Shown here one piece after another: positions 18,193-27,754 of a stretch of 64,000 bases of DNA (positions are counted from its first letter, which is position 1; each line of letters begins with the position of its first letter). The translations under genes were made by a program, and so were the position numbers. The stretch is from Lautropia dentalis (GTDB lineage Bacteria > Pseudomonadota > Gammaproteobacteria > Burkholderiales > Burkholderiaceae_E): contig NZ_RRUE01000001.1 in NCBI RefSeq assembly GCF_003892345.1, positions 1,938,078-2,002,077 of the forward strand. The letters are read 5' to 3'. The notes beneath the pieces were generated by a model. It ran no database searches. It worked only from the letters and a program-made list of their open reading frames with translations, and was not told the origin of the DNA.

Positions 18193-19869
18193 ATGAAACC
18201 GAGTATTCCCACCCGGCTCTTTCTGGCCGTGCTCTCGGCCTGTGCCGTGGTGCTGGCCGTCAATGGCGTGGCCGAGCGCTTCAGTTTCGAGCGGGTGTTT
18301 CTGCAGTATCTGAACGAACAGGGCATGCAGCGCATGCAGCAGCTGGCCACGGTGGTGGCCGGCGAGTACCGGTCGCATGGCAGCTGGGATTTCATGCGGG
18401 CCGACCCCGACGAGTGGTTCTGGAACCGTATCCTGCCCCAGCTGGTGGAGCATGTGAGCCCGCCCGGAACGACAGCGGTGCCTGCCGGGCATGCCAGCTC
18501 GCGGCCGGAGGCGCCGGCGATGGGGGCATCCACGACAAGGGGGGCGGATACACCCACGGCAGGTGGGACGGATGCACCCATGACAAAGGGAATGGATGCA
18601 CCCGCGGCAGATGTGGCAAGTGCGTCCACGAAAGGCGCAGAAGATGTGCCTGCAGCAGGTGGAACGAAAGCTTCCGCAGCAGGCGTGACGAAAGCCCCCG
18701 CAGTAGAAGCGACGGATGCCCCCGCAACAGGCGGCCCGTATGGCCCGGAGGATGCACCGGAACCACCGCTGTCCGACCTGGCGGGCGTGATGCTGCGAAT
18801 GGCCCTGATGGACACGCAGGGCCGGCTGCTGATGGGCAATCCGGCGGCGGCCACACCGCGGGGTGTCCGGCTACCCGTGCGGGTCGATGGGCAGACGGTG
18901 GGCTGGCTGTCGATGCTGCCGCTGGAAAAGGCGGTCGAGCGCAGTGACGTACGCTTCTACGAAGCCCAGCAGCGGGCGCGCTGGCTGAACATCGCGGCCT
19001 CCATTGCCGTGGCGGCGCTGCTGGCGTGGCTGCTGTCGCGTGCCCTGCTCTCGCGGCTGAAAGTGCTGGCCGGGGGGATCCGACGGCTGGCGCGTGGCGA
19101 TTATGACAGCCGTCTGCCGGCTGGTTCGGACGATGAGCTGGGGCGTCTGCGCGATGACGTGAACCATCTGGCCCAGGTGCTGGAGCGCACCGAGGAAAGC
19201 CGGCGCGATTTCATGGCCGACATCTCGCACGAGCTGCGTACCCCGCTGGCAGTGCTGCGGGCCGAGCTGGAAGCTATGCAGGATGGCATCCGGCCGCTGA
19301 CGCCCGAAGGCCTGCAGGCGGTACAGGGACCGGTACAGCAGCTGGGCAAGCTGGTGGAAGACCTGCACGAACTGTCGATGGCCCAGGCCGAGGTGTCGTA
19401 CCAGCATGAGCCGCTGGATGTGGGCGTGGTGCTGGCGCAGGCGCTGGCGGGCATGGCGTCACGCCTGGCGGATGCCGGATTGCAGCTGCATCAGGTACTG
19501 CCGGCCAGCCCCCTGCCGGTGCTGGGCGAGGCCCGCCGCCTGGAGCAGGTCTTCGTCAATCTGCTGGAGAATGCGGCCCGTTATACGGATGCCGGTGGCC
19601 AGGTACGGGTCGTCGCCCGCACCGTGTCCGGCCGGCAGGTGGAAATCGTCGTGGAAGACAGTGCTCCCGGCGTGCCGGCCGACAGGCGGGTCCGGCTCTT
19701 CGAGCGTTTCTACCGGGTCGACAGTTCCCGTGCCCGGGCCCGGGGCGGCAGCGGACTGGGCCTGGCCATCTGCCAGCACATCGTGCAGGCGCATCGGGGT
19801 ACGATCACGGCGGATGATTCGCCCCTGGGAGGGCTGCGCATCACCGTGACCCTGCCGCTGCAGCCATGA
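18193..19869 (+). CDS. baeS: BaeS-like sensor histidine kinase
   Basis: An inner-membrane sensor kinase, probably controlling the RND pump encoded downstream. TM1 is LFLAVLSACAVVLAVNGVA near residue 8. A periplasmic domain follows, then TM2 IAASIAVAALLAWLLSRALL near residue 260 and HAMP (LARGDYDSRLPAGSDDELGRL). The phospho-acceptor is in FMADISHELRTPL, and the ATPase part has LLENAARYTD and GGSGLGLAICQHIV. The periplasmic domain contains about 100 residues (roughly 90-190) of imperfect Thr/Ala/Pro/Gly repeats (such as GGTDAPMTKGMDAPA), absent from ordinary BaeS. I chose the ATG at 18193 (MKPSIPTR); one at 18154 is possible. The response regulator follows 151 bases later. Confidence 0.88.
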   Translation: MKPSIPTRLFLAVLSACAVVLAVNGVAERFSFERVFLQYLNEQGMQRMQQLATVVAGEYRSHGSWDFMRADPDEWFWNRILPQLVEHVSPPGTTAVPAGHASSRPEAPAMGASTTRGADTPTAGGTDAPMTKGMDAPAADVASASTKGAEDVPAAGGTKASAAGVTKAPAVEATDAPATGGPYGPEDAPEPPLSDLAGVMLRMALMDTQGRLLMGNPAAATPRGVRLPVRVDGQTVGWLSMLPLEKAVERSDVRFYEAQQRARWLNIAASIAVAALLAWLLSRALLSRLKVLAGGIRRLARGDYDSRLPAGSDDELGRLRDDVNHLAQVLERTEESRRDFMADISHELRTPLAVLRAELEAMQDGIRPLTPEGLQAVQGPVQQLGKLVEDLHELSMAQAEVSYQHEPLDVGVVLAQALAGMASRLADAGLQLHQVLPASPLPVLGEARRLEQVFVNLLENAARYTDAGGQVRVVARTVSGRQVEIVVEDSAPGVPADRRVRLFERFYRVDSSRARARGGSGLGLAICQHIVQAHRGTITADDSPLGGLRITVTLPLQP

Positions 19870-20020
19870 TGCGTGCATCCATCCGGCCCGTCTGGCATGC
19901 TTGCGGCATGGGCGCCGGCATCTGCCCGCCGTGCCGAACATCCACATCCCGTCCCCACGATCATTCTCACGACCGTCCTGTGTCCCACGGGTGCCATGCG
20001 CCGGATGGGGCCGTCTCTCC

Positions 20021-20890
20021 ATGAATCTGTCTGCCGATGAACCCGCCCGCATCCTGGTGGTGGAAGACGAGCCGCAGCTGGCGGCCGTGCTGTGTGACTA
20101 TCTGAAGGCGTCCGGGTACGAGACCTGTCATCTGGCCGATGGCGAGGCGGTGCTAGACACCTTCACGTGCTGGCAGCCCGGGCTGGTGCTGCTGGACCTG
20201 ATGCTGCCGGGCGCGGATGGTGTGTCCCTGTGCCGGGAACTGCGGGCGCACAGCGATGTTCCGGTGATCATGGTCACGGCACGGGTGGACGAGGTGGACC
20301 GGCTGCTGGGCCTGTCGGTGGGCGCCGACGATTACATCTGCAAGCCGTTCAGCCCGCGGGAGGTGGTGGCCCGGGTGGGGACGGTGCTGCGGCGCTATCG
20401 GCGCCATGGCGGCAGTGGTGCGGCAGGTGCGGATGCGGCGCAGCCTGTCTCTGGTGGTATGGCGGTGTCCGCGCATGCCGGTGAGGCCGGCATCCGGCAG
20501 ACGTTGGGTGGTGCAGGCACTGCACAGGCCACAGGCATGCCGGAGGCCGGCATGCCCGGGACTGCACCGGCTGGTTCCGGCGTGCCGGGGAGCCTGCCGG
20601 GAAAGAGCCTGTACGTGGACGTACCCGGCTGTCGCGCCGCGCTGCATGGGCGCTGGCTGGACCTGACCCCGGTGGAATTCCGCCTGCTGCGCACGCTGGC
20701 CGGTTCACCGGGGCGGGCGTGGTCGCGGTCGCAGCTGATGGATCATCTGTACGAGGATGACCGGGTGGTGACCGACCGCACAATGGACAGCCATGTGAAG
20801 AACCTGCGCCGCAAGCTGGCCGAGGCTGGTGCCGGAGAAGATCCGATCACCTCCATCTACGGGGTGGGCTACCGTTTCGAGCTGGGGTGA
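20021..20890 (+). CDS. baeR: BaeR-like OmpR-family response regulator
   Basis: A DNA-binding response regulator partnered with the upstream kinase. The receiver domain has the acidic pair in VVEDEP, the phospho-Asp in LVLLDLMLPGADG and the Lys in DDYICKPFSP. The winged-helix domain ends MDSHVKNLRRKLAEAG and YGVGYRFELG. Between them (about 130-195) sits a Gly/Ala-rich linker far longer than the usual 10-20 residues. The ATG at 20021 (MNLSADEPARILVV) is chosen; upstream sequence in frame is not conserved-looking. It probably activates the efflux operon starting at 21285. Confidence 0.9.
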   Translation: MNLSADEPARILVVEDEPQLAAVLCDYLKASGYETCHLADGEAVLDTFTCWQPGLVLLDLMLPGADGVSLCRELRAHSDVPVIMVTARVDEVDRLLGLSVGADDYICKPFSPREVVARVGTVLRRYRRHGGSGAAGADAAQPVSGGMAVSAHAGEAGIRQTLGGAGTAQATGMPEAGMPGTAPAGSGVPGSLPGKSLYVDVPGCRAALHGRWLDLTPVEFRLLRTLAGSPGRAWSRSQLMDHLYEDDRVVTDRTMDSHVKNLRRKLAEAGAGEDPITSIYGVGYRFELG

Positions 20891-20984
20891 GTGCTGCGCC
20901 GTTGTCATGAAGTGCAGGGCCGTTCCTTTGCCGACGCTGCCTTGCGTGCAGTCGGGGGTTTCCTGCGCCCTCATGACCTCATGA

Positions 20985-21024
20985 TGTGCAGACCCGGGCA
21001 TGTTTGTGCAGACCTGGGCATGTT
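20985..21024. repeat. Tandem 20-bp direct repeat upstream of the efflux operon
   Basis: TGTGCAGACCYGGGCATGTT occurs twice head to tail, with one mismatch, in the 394-base gap before the adaptor gene. Paired direct repeats upstream of a target operon fit response-regulator binding sites, but this is inference. Confidence 0.4.
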
Positions 21025-21125
21025 CCGCTGCGCTCACGGTACGCCACGGTCCGGATGTTCTGGCGTCCTGGCCAGAAATTTTTCATCTCGCAGCGTGAAT
21101 CTGCCCAATTGCTGCACATTTGCAT

Positions 21126-21138
21126 GTCACTATGTGAC
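21126..21138. promoter_or_regulatory. Palindrome upstream of the efflux adaptor
   Basis: GTCAC-TAT-GTGAC is a perfect five-base inverted repeat, 147 bases before the adaptor start. It is a candidate operator; no local repressor gene is present to pair with it. Confidence 0.3.
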
Positions 21139-21284
21139 GTATCGGGATGATTCCGTGCCTGCGACCTTGCCGGTGGCGACAGCCCCTGTCCGGCAGACGC
21201 TGTCCAGCAGAGGCCGTTTCCGGCGCTTCACTGCTTCGGCCGTACCGGCTGGAATCCATCCTTCCCCTCTCAGGAGATCCCCGC

Positions 21285-22643
21285 ATGTCCGCTTGTCCTG
21301 CTGCCGTGTCCCGGCCAGCTGCTCACCGACGCGTGTCGCGTCGTGCAACATCCTGCGCACGCAGGCCTGTTCGCGCCCTGCCCGGTGCCCACCTGCTGAT
21401 TGCCACCGCCGTTGCGCTGGCGCTTGCCGGTTGCCAGAAGGCCGGGGCGCCCGCGCCTGCGCCAGAGGAAACCACCGTGGTGGTGCAGCCCATCGTCACG
21501 CAGCGCCTGGCGGTGGAACAGTCGCTGGCTGGCCGGACGGTGGCGCACATGAGCGCCGAGGTTCGGCCCCAGGTGGGTGGCATCATCCAGAAGCGGCTGT
21601 TCACCGAAGGCCAGGATGTGAAGGAAGGTCAGGTGCTCTACCAGCTGGATGCCGCCAGCTACGAGGCAGCCTACGACAATGCGAAGGCATCGCTCGTTCA
21701 GGCGCAGGCCGTGGTACGCGCGGCCAAACCGAAGGCGCAGCGCTACCGTGATCTGCTGGCCATCGACGCGGTGAGCAAACAGGACGTGGACGATGCCGAA
21801 GCCACCCTGCAGCAGAACCGGGCCGCCGTGGTGGCCGCCCAGGCCTCGCTGCAGTCGGCAAAGATCAATCTGGACTATACGCGCATCAAGGCGCCCATTT
21901 CCGGCCGTATCGGCACCTCCACCTATACGCCGGGGGCACTGGTCACGGCCAGCCAGGACACGGCACTGACCACCATCCAGCAGCTCGACCCCATCTACGT
22001 GGATGTGACGCAGACCAGCGCCCAGCTGCTGGCGCTGCGCAAGGCCATCGACAGCGGCGCCCTGCAGGCCGTCAATGGCAAGGTGAAGGTGAAGATCTTC
22101 CTGGAAGACGGCAGCCTCTACAACCACGAGGGAACGCTGGAATTCGTGGGCACCTCCATTTCCACCAGCACCGGCAACATCACGCTGCGGGCAGTGGTGC
22201 CGAACCCCGACCATCTGCTGCTGCCGGGTGCCTATGTGCGCGCGGTGCTGCCGCTGGCCATCGACGAACAGGCCATCCTGGTGCCGCAGACGGCGCTGAC
22301 CCGCAATACCCGCGGTGAGGCCGTGGTCAAGCTGGTGGGCAACGACGGCAAGGTCGAGGAACGGGTGATCGGCGTGGCCGACACCGATGGCGACCAGTGG
22401 ATCGTGACCAGTGGCCTGAAGGCTGGCGAGAAACTGGTCATCGAAGGAGGCAGCCGGGCATCCGGTGGCCAGACCGTGAAGGTCGAGGAAAAGCAGGCAG
22501 CCCCCCATGGCACCGTGAAGGTGAAGACCGGCGCGAAGGATGATGCCACGGGCAGCCACGAAACCCCGGCAGCGTCCGTCGAGCATGAGGGAAGCGTGGC
22601 CCCGGCGCAGTCCGGCACGGATTCTGCCTCCGGCAGGCAATAA
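21285..22643 (+). CDS. RND efflux periplasmic adaptor (AcrA/MexA-like)
   Basis: A membrane-fusion protein linking the RND permease to the outer-membrane channel. The lipoprotein signal LIATAVALALAGCQKAG puts the anchored Cys near residue 46. A lipoyl-type half-motif, VRPQVGGIIQKRLFTEGQDVKEGQVLYQLD, is followed by an alpha-hairpin (VVRAAKPKAQRYRDLLAID...) and the second half-motif IKAPISGRIGTSTYTPGALV. The start has AGGAG ten bases upstream. The C-terminal 55 residues are Lys/Thr/Ala/Glu-rich and variable. It is the first gene of a three-gene operon, with 11 bases to the permease. Confidence 0.93.
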   Translation: MSACPAAVSRPAAHRRVSRRATSCARRPVRALPGAHLLIATAVALALAGCQKAGAPAPAPEETTVVVQPIVTQRLAVEQSLAGRTVAHMSAEVRPQVGGIIQKRLFTEGQDVKEGQVLYQLDAASYEAAYDNAKASLVQAQAVVRAAKPKAQRYRDLLAIDAVSKQDVDDAEATLQQNRAAVVAAQASLQSAKINLDYTRIKAPISGRIGTSTYTPGALVTASQDTALTTIQQLDPIYVDVTQTSAQLLALRKAIDSGALQAVNGKVKVKIFLEDGSLYNHEGTLEFVGTSISTSTGNITLRAVVPNPDHLLLPGAYVRAVLPLAIDEQAILVPQTALTRNTRGEAVVKLVGNDGKVEERVIGVADTDGDQWIVTSGLKAGEKLVIEGGSRASGGQTVKVEEKQAAPHGTVKVKTGAKDDATGSHETPAASVEHEGSVAPAQSGTDSASGRQ

Positions 22644-22654
22644 GGAGGCAGCCC

Positions 22655-25600
22655 ATGGCCCGATTCTTCATTGACCGTCCCATTTTTGCGTGGGTGATCG
22701 CCATCGTCATCACCCTGGCGGGGGCGATGGCGGTCTTCTCCCTGCCGGTGGAGCAGTACCCCAACATTGCGCCGCCCAGCGTCTCGGTCCGTGCCACCTA
22801 TTCCGGTGCCTCGGCCGAGACCACCGAGAACTCGGTCACCCAGGTGATCGAGCAGGCCATGATCGGCATCGACAACCTGCTGTACATGTCGTCGAGCAGT
22901 TCGTCGGATGGCAGCTCGGAAATCGAGCTGACCTTTGCCTCGGGCACCGACCCGGATGTGGCGCAGATGCAGGTGCAGAACAAGCTGCAGGAGGCCCAGT
23001 CCAGCCTGCCGGAGTCGGTGCAGAATGATGGCGTGACCGTGACCAAGTCCTCCGGTGACATGTTCATGGTGCTGGCTTTCACGTCCGAGAACGGCAGCAT
23101 GACCGAGAGCGACATTGCCGACTACATGGTGTCGTCGGTGAAGGACTCGATCAGCCGTGTCTCCGGTGTGGGCGGGGTGCAGGTGATGGGGTCGAAGTAT
23201 GCGATGCGCATCTGGCTGAACCCGGAGAAGCTGCGCCATTATTCGCTGATGCCGTCGGATGTGACCTCGGCCATCACGGCGCAGAATGCCGACGTCTCGT
23301 CCGGCTCGCTGGGGGCGGTACCTTCGGTCCGGGGGCAGCGGCTGGATGCGACGGTGTCCTCGCGCAGCCGCCTGAAGACGGTCGACCAGTTCCGGAACAT
23401 CATCCTCAAGTCCGACAGCAGTGGTGCCGTGGTGCGCCTGTCGGACGTGGCTACCGTCGAACTGGGTTCGGAAGACTATTCGGCAGCCAGTACCTTCAAT
23501 GGTCAGCCGGCCTCCGGTGTGGGTATCGAGCTGGCCTCCGGTGCCAATGCCATCAGCGTGGCCAGCGCCGTGCAGGCGAAGCTGGACGAGCTGGCGCCCT
23601 TCTTCCCCACCGGGCTCAAGTATCACGTTGCCTACAGTACGACACCCTTCGTGAAGATCTCCATCGAGGAGGTGGTCAAGACGCTGGTCGAGGCCATCGC
23701 GCTGGTGCTGATCATCATGTACCTGTTCCTGCAGAACTGGCGGGTCACGCTGATTCCGGCGGTGGCCGTGCCGGTGGTGCTGATGGGCACCTTCGGGGTG
23801 CTGTCGCTGCTGGGCTATTCGATCAATACGCTGTCGATGTTCGCCATGGTGCTGGCCATCGGCCTGCTGGTGGACGATGCCATCGTGGTGGTGGAAAACG
23901 TCGAACGGGTGATGAGTGAGGAAGGTCTCTCCCCTTATGAGGCCACCCGCAAGTCGATGGGCCAGATCACCGGCGCACTGGTGGGCATTGCGCTGGTGCT
24001 GACAGCGGTATTCCTGCCGATGGCCTTCTTCGGGGGTTCCACCGGCGCCATCTACCGGCAGTTCTCCGTCACCATTGCGTCGTCGATGATCCTTTCGGTG
24101 CTGGTGGCCATGACGCTGACGCCGGCTCTGTGCGCCACCATCCTGCTGCCCATCGAAAAGGGGGGGCATACCACGCCGCGCGGGCCGCTGGGGCGTTTCT
24201 TTGCCTGGTTCAACCGTGGGTTCGACCGCATGGGGCGCGGTTATCAGGGCGGTGTGGGCCTGATCACGCGCCACCGCAAGACCGGCATGCTGACCTATCT
24301 GGCCATTCTGGTGGCCCTGGGGTTCCTGTTCTGGCAGTTGCCCACCTCCTTCCTGCCGGAAGAGGATCAGGGCGAGCTGATGGTGCAGGTCAAGTTGCCG
24401 TCGGGGTCCACACAGGAGCAGACGGTGAAGGTGATCAACGAGGTCACGGCCTGGGTGCGCGAGCAGCCCGAGGTGGCGTCGATGATGGCGGTGGCGGGCT
24501 TCAGCATGGGCGGCAGCGGGCAGAACTCCGGCATGGGCTTCATCGAGCTGAAGGACTGGAATTCGCGCAAGGCCAGTGCCGGCGAGATTGCCGACCGCAT
24601 CACGGCGGCCATGGCCGGCAAGTACAAGGATGCCCAGATCTTTGCCTTCTCGCCGTCGGGCATTCCCGGGCTGGGTGAAAGTGCCGGCTTCTCGATGCGG
24701 CTGCAGGATCTGGGCGGCGCCGGCCATGAAGCACTGGTGTCGGCCCGCGAGCAGCTGCTGAGTCTGGCCAACCAGAATCCGAAGCTCAATGCCGTACGTT
24801 ATTCGGCGCTGGAAGATGCACCGACCTTCGATATCAAGATCGATGATGCCAAGGCCAGCGCGCTCGATCTGAGCATCAGCGACATCAACAGTACACTGAG
24901 CACCGCGCTGGGCGGCTCCTATGTGAACGACTTCGTCAACCGGGGCCGGATCAAGCGGGTGTATGTCCAGGGTGAGGCCGGCGCGCGGATGGCACCGCAG
25001 GACATCAACCGCTGGGCCGTGCGCAACAGCAGCAATGCGATGGTGCCCTTCGCCTCCTTCAGCTCGACCGGCTGGAGCTATGCACCGGCCTCACTCGCCC
25101 GTTTCAATGGCTATTCCTCGATGGCCATCACCGGCGAGCCGGCCAGTGGTGTGAGTTCCGGTGACGCCATGAATGAAATGGCCAGGCTGGTCAGCCAGCT
25201 GCCCAACGGCTTCGGTTACGCCTGGACGGACCTGTCCTATCAGGAGCAGCAGTCGGGCTCCCAGGCACCGATGCTCTACGCAGTGTCGCTGCTCTTCGTG
25301 TTCCTGTGTCTGGCCGCGCTGTATGAAAGCTGGTCTATTCCGTTCTCGGTGATGCTGGCGGTGCCGATCGGCATTCTGGGTTCGGTACTGGCCACCACGC
25401 TGCGCGGTCACGAGAACGACATCTACTTCCAGGTGGGCCTGCTGGCCACGGTGGGTCTGGCTGCCAAGAACGGCATCCTGATCGTCGAGTTTGCCAAGGA
25501 ACTGGAGGAACAGGGACGCACGCTGATCGATGCCACGCTGGAGGCGGCCCGCCAGCGCCTGCGCCCCATCCTGATGACCTCGCTGGCCTTCATGCTGGGT

Positions 25601-25789
25601 GTGCTGCCGCTGGTGGTCAGCACCGGCGCCGGTTCGGGGGGGCGCCAGTCGCTGGGGACCGGTGTGTTCGGTGGAACGCTGGTGTCGACCGTGCTGGGCA
25701 TCTTCTTCGTGCCGCTCTTCTACGTGATCGTGCGGTCCATCTTCCCGGGTCGCCGGCGCAACCCCCCTGCCGTGGAGCAGCTCTCATGA
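22655..25789 (+). CDS. RND multidrug efflux permease (AcrB/MexB-like)
   Basis: An inner-membrane proton-driven drug exporter of 1,044 residues, the normal HAE1 length. It starts MARFFIDRPIFAWVIAIVI (TM1). The proton-relay Asp pair is in LLVDDAIVVVENVERVM near residue 405, preceded by TM2-TM4 (VEAIALVLIIMYLFLQNWR). The second half repeats the fold, ending with TVGLAAKNGILIVEFAKELEEQG and VSTVLGIFFVPLFYVIVR. AGGAGG lies eight bases before the ATG. Its stop overlaps the start of the channel gene (ATGA), indicating translational coupling. Confidence 0.95.
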   Translation: MARFFIDRPIFAWVIAIVITLAGAMAVFSLPVEQYPNIAPPSVSVRATYSGASAETTENSVTQVIEQAMIGIDNLLYMSSSSSSDGSSEIELTFASGTDPDVAQMQVQNKLQEAQSSLPESVQNDGVTVTKSSGDMFMVLAFTSENGSMTESDIADYMVSSVKDSISRVSGVGGVQVMGSKYAMRIWLNPEKLRHYSLMPSDVTSAITAQNADVSSGSLGAVPSVRGQRLDATVSSRSRLKTVDQFRNIILKSDSSGAVVRLSDVATVELGSEDYSAASTFNGQPASGVGIELASGANAISVASAVQAKLDELAPFFPTGLKYHVAYSTTPFVKISIEEVVKTLVEAIALVLIIMYLFLQNWRVTLIPAVAVPVVLMGTFGVLSLLGYSINTLSMFAMVLAIGLLVDDAIVVVENVERVMSEEGLSPYEATRKSMGQITGALVGIALVLTAVFLPMAFFGGSTGAIYRQFSVTIASSMILSVLVAMTLTPALCATILLPIEKGGHTTPRGPLGRFFAWFNRGFDRMGRGYQGGVGLITRHRKTGMLTYLAILVALGFLFWQLPTSFLPEEDQGELMVQVKLPSGSTQEQTVKVINEVTAWVREQPEVASMMAVAGFSMGGSGQNSGMGFIELKDWNSRKASAGEIADRITAAMAGKYKDAQIFAFSPSGIPGLGESAGFSMRLQDLGGAGHEALVSAREQLLSLANQNPKLNAVRYSALEDAPTFDIKIDDAKASALDLSISDINSTLSTALGGSYVNDFVNRGRIKRVYVQGEAGARMAPQDINRWAVRNSSNAMVPFASFSSTGWSYAPASLARFNGYSSMAITGEPASGVSSGDAMNEMARLVSQLPNGFGYAWTDLSYQEQQSGSQAPMLYAVSLLFVFLCLAALYESWSIPFSVMLAVPIGILGSVLATTLRGHENDIYFQVGLLATVGLAAKNGILIVEFAKELEEQGRTLIDATLEAARQRLRPILMTSLAFMLGVLPLVVSTGAGSGGRQSLGTGVFGGTLVSTVLGIFFVPLFYVIVRSIFPGRRRNPPAVEQLS

Positions 25790-27603
25790 TGAAATCCTCG
25801 CACATCAGGCTGAAGCCTTCGTCCATGAGGCTGAACCCCTCATGCCTCTGGCGGAAACCCTCGACCACCCGGCCTGCCTCGCAGCAGCCGTCCCGTCTGG
25901 CCGTCGCCATGGCCGTGGCCTGTGCCGCCGTGCTGGCCGGATGCAGCAGCATGGCGCCCAGCTACCAGCGCCCTGAATCGCCGGTGCCGGATACGTTCCG
26001 GGATGGTGCGGCCGCAGCAGATGCGGTGCGCGGCAGCCAGGCGGCCGGTCATGGCCAGACGGCGCAGGACAGGCACCATGGAGGCTGGGCCGATGGCATG
26101 GTGGCCTCCCCGCAGGCCGGCAAGGGCGCGGGTGCGGCCAGCCGTACAGGGGCGGCTTCTGCCGGTTCCACTGAAGCTGGAGCAGGCGGTAGTGCAGCCA
26201 GCGGCGGTCAGGATGCTGCCGGTGCACCGGCGGGTGACACCATGGCCGCCATGCCCGACTGGCAGCAGCTGTTCGTCGACGAACGCCTGCGGCAGGTCAT
26301 TGCCCTGGCCCTGAACAACAACCGCGACCTGCGCGTGGCCATGCTGAACATCGAGAAGGCCCGGGCCGAGTACCGCATCCAGCGTGCCAGCCTGTTCCCG
26401 GCCGTCACCGCCACGGGCAGCCATACGGCGCAGCGCAGCAGCTCGGTGGGTGGCATGAGCGGCAGCACGGGCACGCAGGCCGGCGGGACGGGGGCCGCGT
26501 CCGGCGGCCTGTCGGGTGATTCCCGCACCAGCCGTACCGCCAGTCTGGACGTGGGCATCACCAGCTGGGAGCTGGACCTGTTCGGCCGCGTGCGCAGCCT
26601 GAAGGACCAGGCGCTGGAGAGCTGGTTATCCATGAACGAGACCCAGCGCAGCACCCGCCTGAGCCTGGTGGCCGAGGTGGCCACCGACTGGCTGACGGTG
26701 GCGGCGTACCAGCAGCGGCTGGCGCTGGCGCAGGAAACGCTGGCCAGCCAGCAGCAGACCCTGCTGCTCACGCAGCGCAAGCATGCGCTGGGCGTGGTGT
26801 CGGGCGTGGACCTGGCCTCGGTGCAGGGCAGCGTGGAGAGCGCCCGGGTGGATGTGGCCAACTATGGCAGCGAGCTGGGCCAGGCCATCAATGCCCTGGA
26901 GCTGGTGGTGGGTTCACGCGTGCCCGATGCCCTGCTGCCCGAGCCCGGCGCCCATGTGGATGCCAGTGCCGTGGCGCTGGCGCCGCTGCCGGCCAACCTG
27001 TCGTCGAAGGTGCTGCTGGAGAGGCCGGACGTGCTGGCGGCCGAACATACGCTGAAGGCCGCCAATGCCAACATCGGGGCGGCGCGTGCGGCCTTCTTCC
27101 CGACCATTTCGCTCACGGCCACCACGGGGCGCTCCAGCGATTCGCTCTCCAGCCTGTTCGATGGCGGACGCGGTACCTGGACCTTCATGCCCAGCATCAG
27201 CGTGCCGATCTTCAATGCGGGTTCGCTCAAGGGTTCGCTCGATTCGGCGAAGATTGCCGGCGCCATCGAAGTGGCCAACTATGAAAAGGCCATCCAGACA
27301 GCCTTCAGCGAGGTGGCCAATGCGCTGGCCGTCCGGGCGCGCGTACAGGAGCAGCTCGATGCCCAGAAAGCCTACGTGAACACCATGACCCGCGCCCACC
27401 GGCTGGCCGAGGCGCGCTACCGCCATGGTGTGCAGAGCTATCTGGAGGCGCTGGATGCCCAGCGTACCCTGTACAGCGCCCAGCAGAGCCTGATCACCCT
27501 GCTGCTGCAGGAAGCCAGCAACCGGGTGACGCTCTACAAGGTGCTGGGGGGTGATGCACAGGCGCAGGCGGGCGCGGCTGCCTCGGGCACTGCATCGCGG
27601 TGA
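25786..27603 (+). CDS. RND efflux outer-membrane channel lipoprotein (OprM/NodT family)
   Basis: A TolC-like outer-membrane factor completing the efflux pump. The lipobox AVLAGCSSMAPSYQRPESPVP lies near residue 52; MAPSYQRP is typical of OprM. Two helical-hairpin repeats follow (VIALALNNNRDLRVAMLNIEKARAEY and LEALDAQRTLYSAQQSLI). It has two oddities. The first 30 residues repeat a short basic motif (IRLKPSSMRLNPSCLWRKPS) before the signal peptide. Residues about 75-150 are Gly/Ala/Ser-rich filler between the lipid anchor and the barrel repeats. It overlaps the permease gene by four bases; a terminator hairpin follows. Confidence 0.92.
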   Translation: MMKSSHIRLKPSSMRLNPSCLWRKPSTTRPASQQPSRLAVAMAVACAAVLAGCSSMAPSYQRPESPVPDTFRDGAAAADAVRGSQAAGHGQTAQDRHHGGWADGMVASPQAGKGAGAASRTGAASAGSTEAGAGGSAASGGQDAAGAPAGDTMAAMPDWQQLFVDERLRQVIALALNNNRDLRVAMLNIEKARAEYRIQRASLFPAVTATGSHTAQRSSSVGGMSGSTGTQAGGTGAASGGLSGDSRTSRTASLDVGITSWELDLFGRVRSLKDQALESWLSMNETQRSTRLSLVAEVATDWLTVAAYQQRLALAQETLASQQQTLLLTQRKHALGVVSGVDLASVQGSVESARVDVANYGSELGQAINALELVVGSRVPDALLPEPGAHVDASAVALAPLPANLSSKVLLERPDVLAAEHTLKAANANIGAARAAFFPTISLTATTGRSSDSLSSLFDGGRGTWTFMPSISVPIFNAGSLKGSLDSAKIAGAIEVANYEKAIQTAFSEVANALAVRARVQEQLDAQKAYVNTMTRAHRLAEARYRHGVQSYLEALDAQRTLYSAQQSLITLLLQEASNRVTLYKVLGGDAQAQAGAAASGTASR

Positions 27604-27678
27604 GCCGGATGCCCTGGTCAGGCTGGTGGCCCCGGATCTTCGGGGACCACCAGCATCTGCTGAAAATGTTGCCTGGAG

Positions 27679-27721
27679 CGCCCCGCCTGCCGGCCTCTCA
27701 GCCGGCACAGCGGGGCGTTTT
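27679..27721 (+). terminator. Terminator of the efflux operon
   Basis: CGCCCCGC and GCGGGGCG enclose an inner TGCCGGC/GCCGGCA stem, followed by TTTT, 76 bases after the channel gene stop. Confidence 0.8.
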
Positions 27722-27754
27722 CAACCAGCGCAACGGGTATCCGGGCCCCTGCCC

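Noticed and set aside
22232-24727. 831-codon open frame antisense to the RND adaptor and permease genes
   Set aside because: His/Gln/Arg-rich composition typical of an antisense shadow; the sense strand encodes intact efflux proteins.
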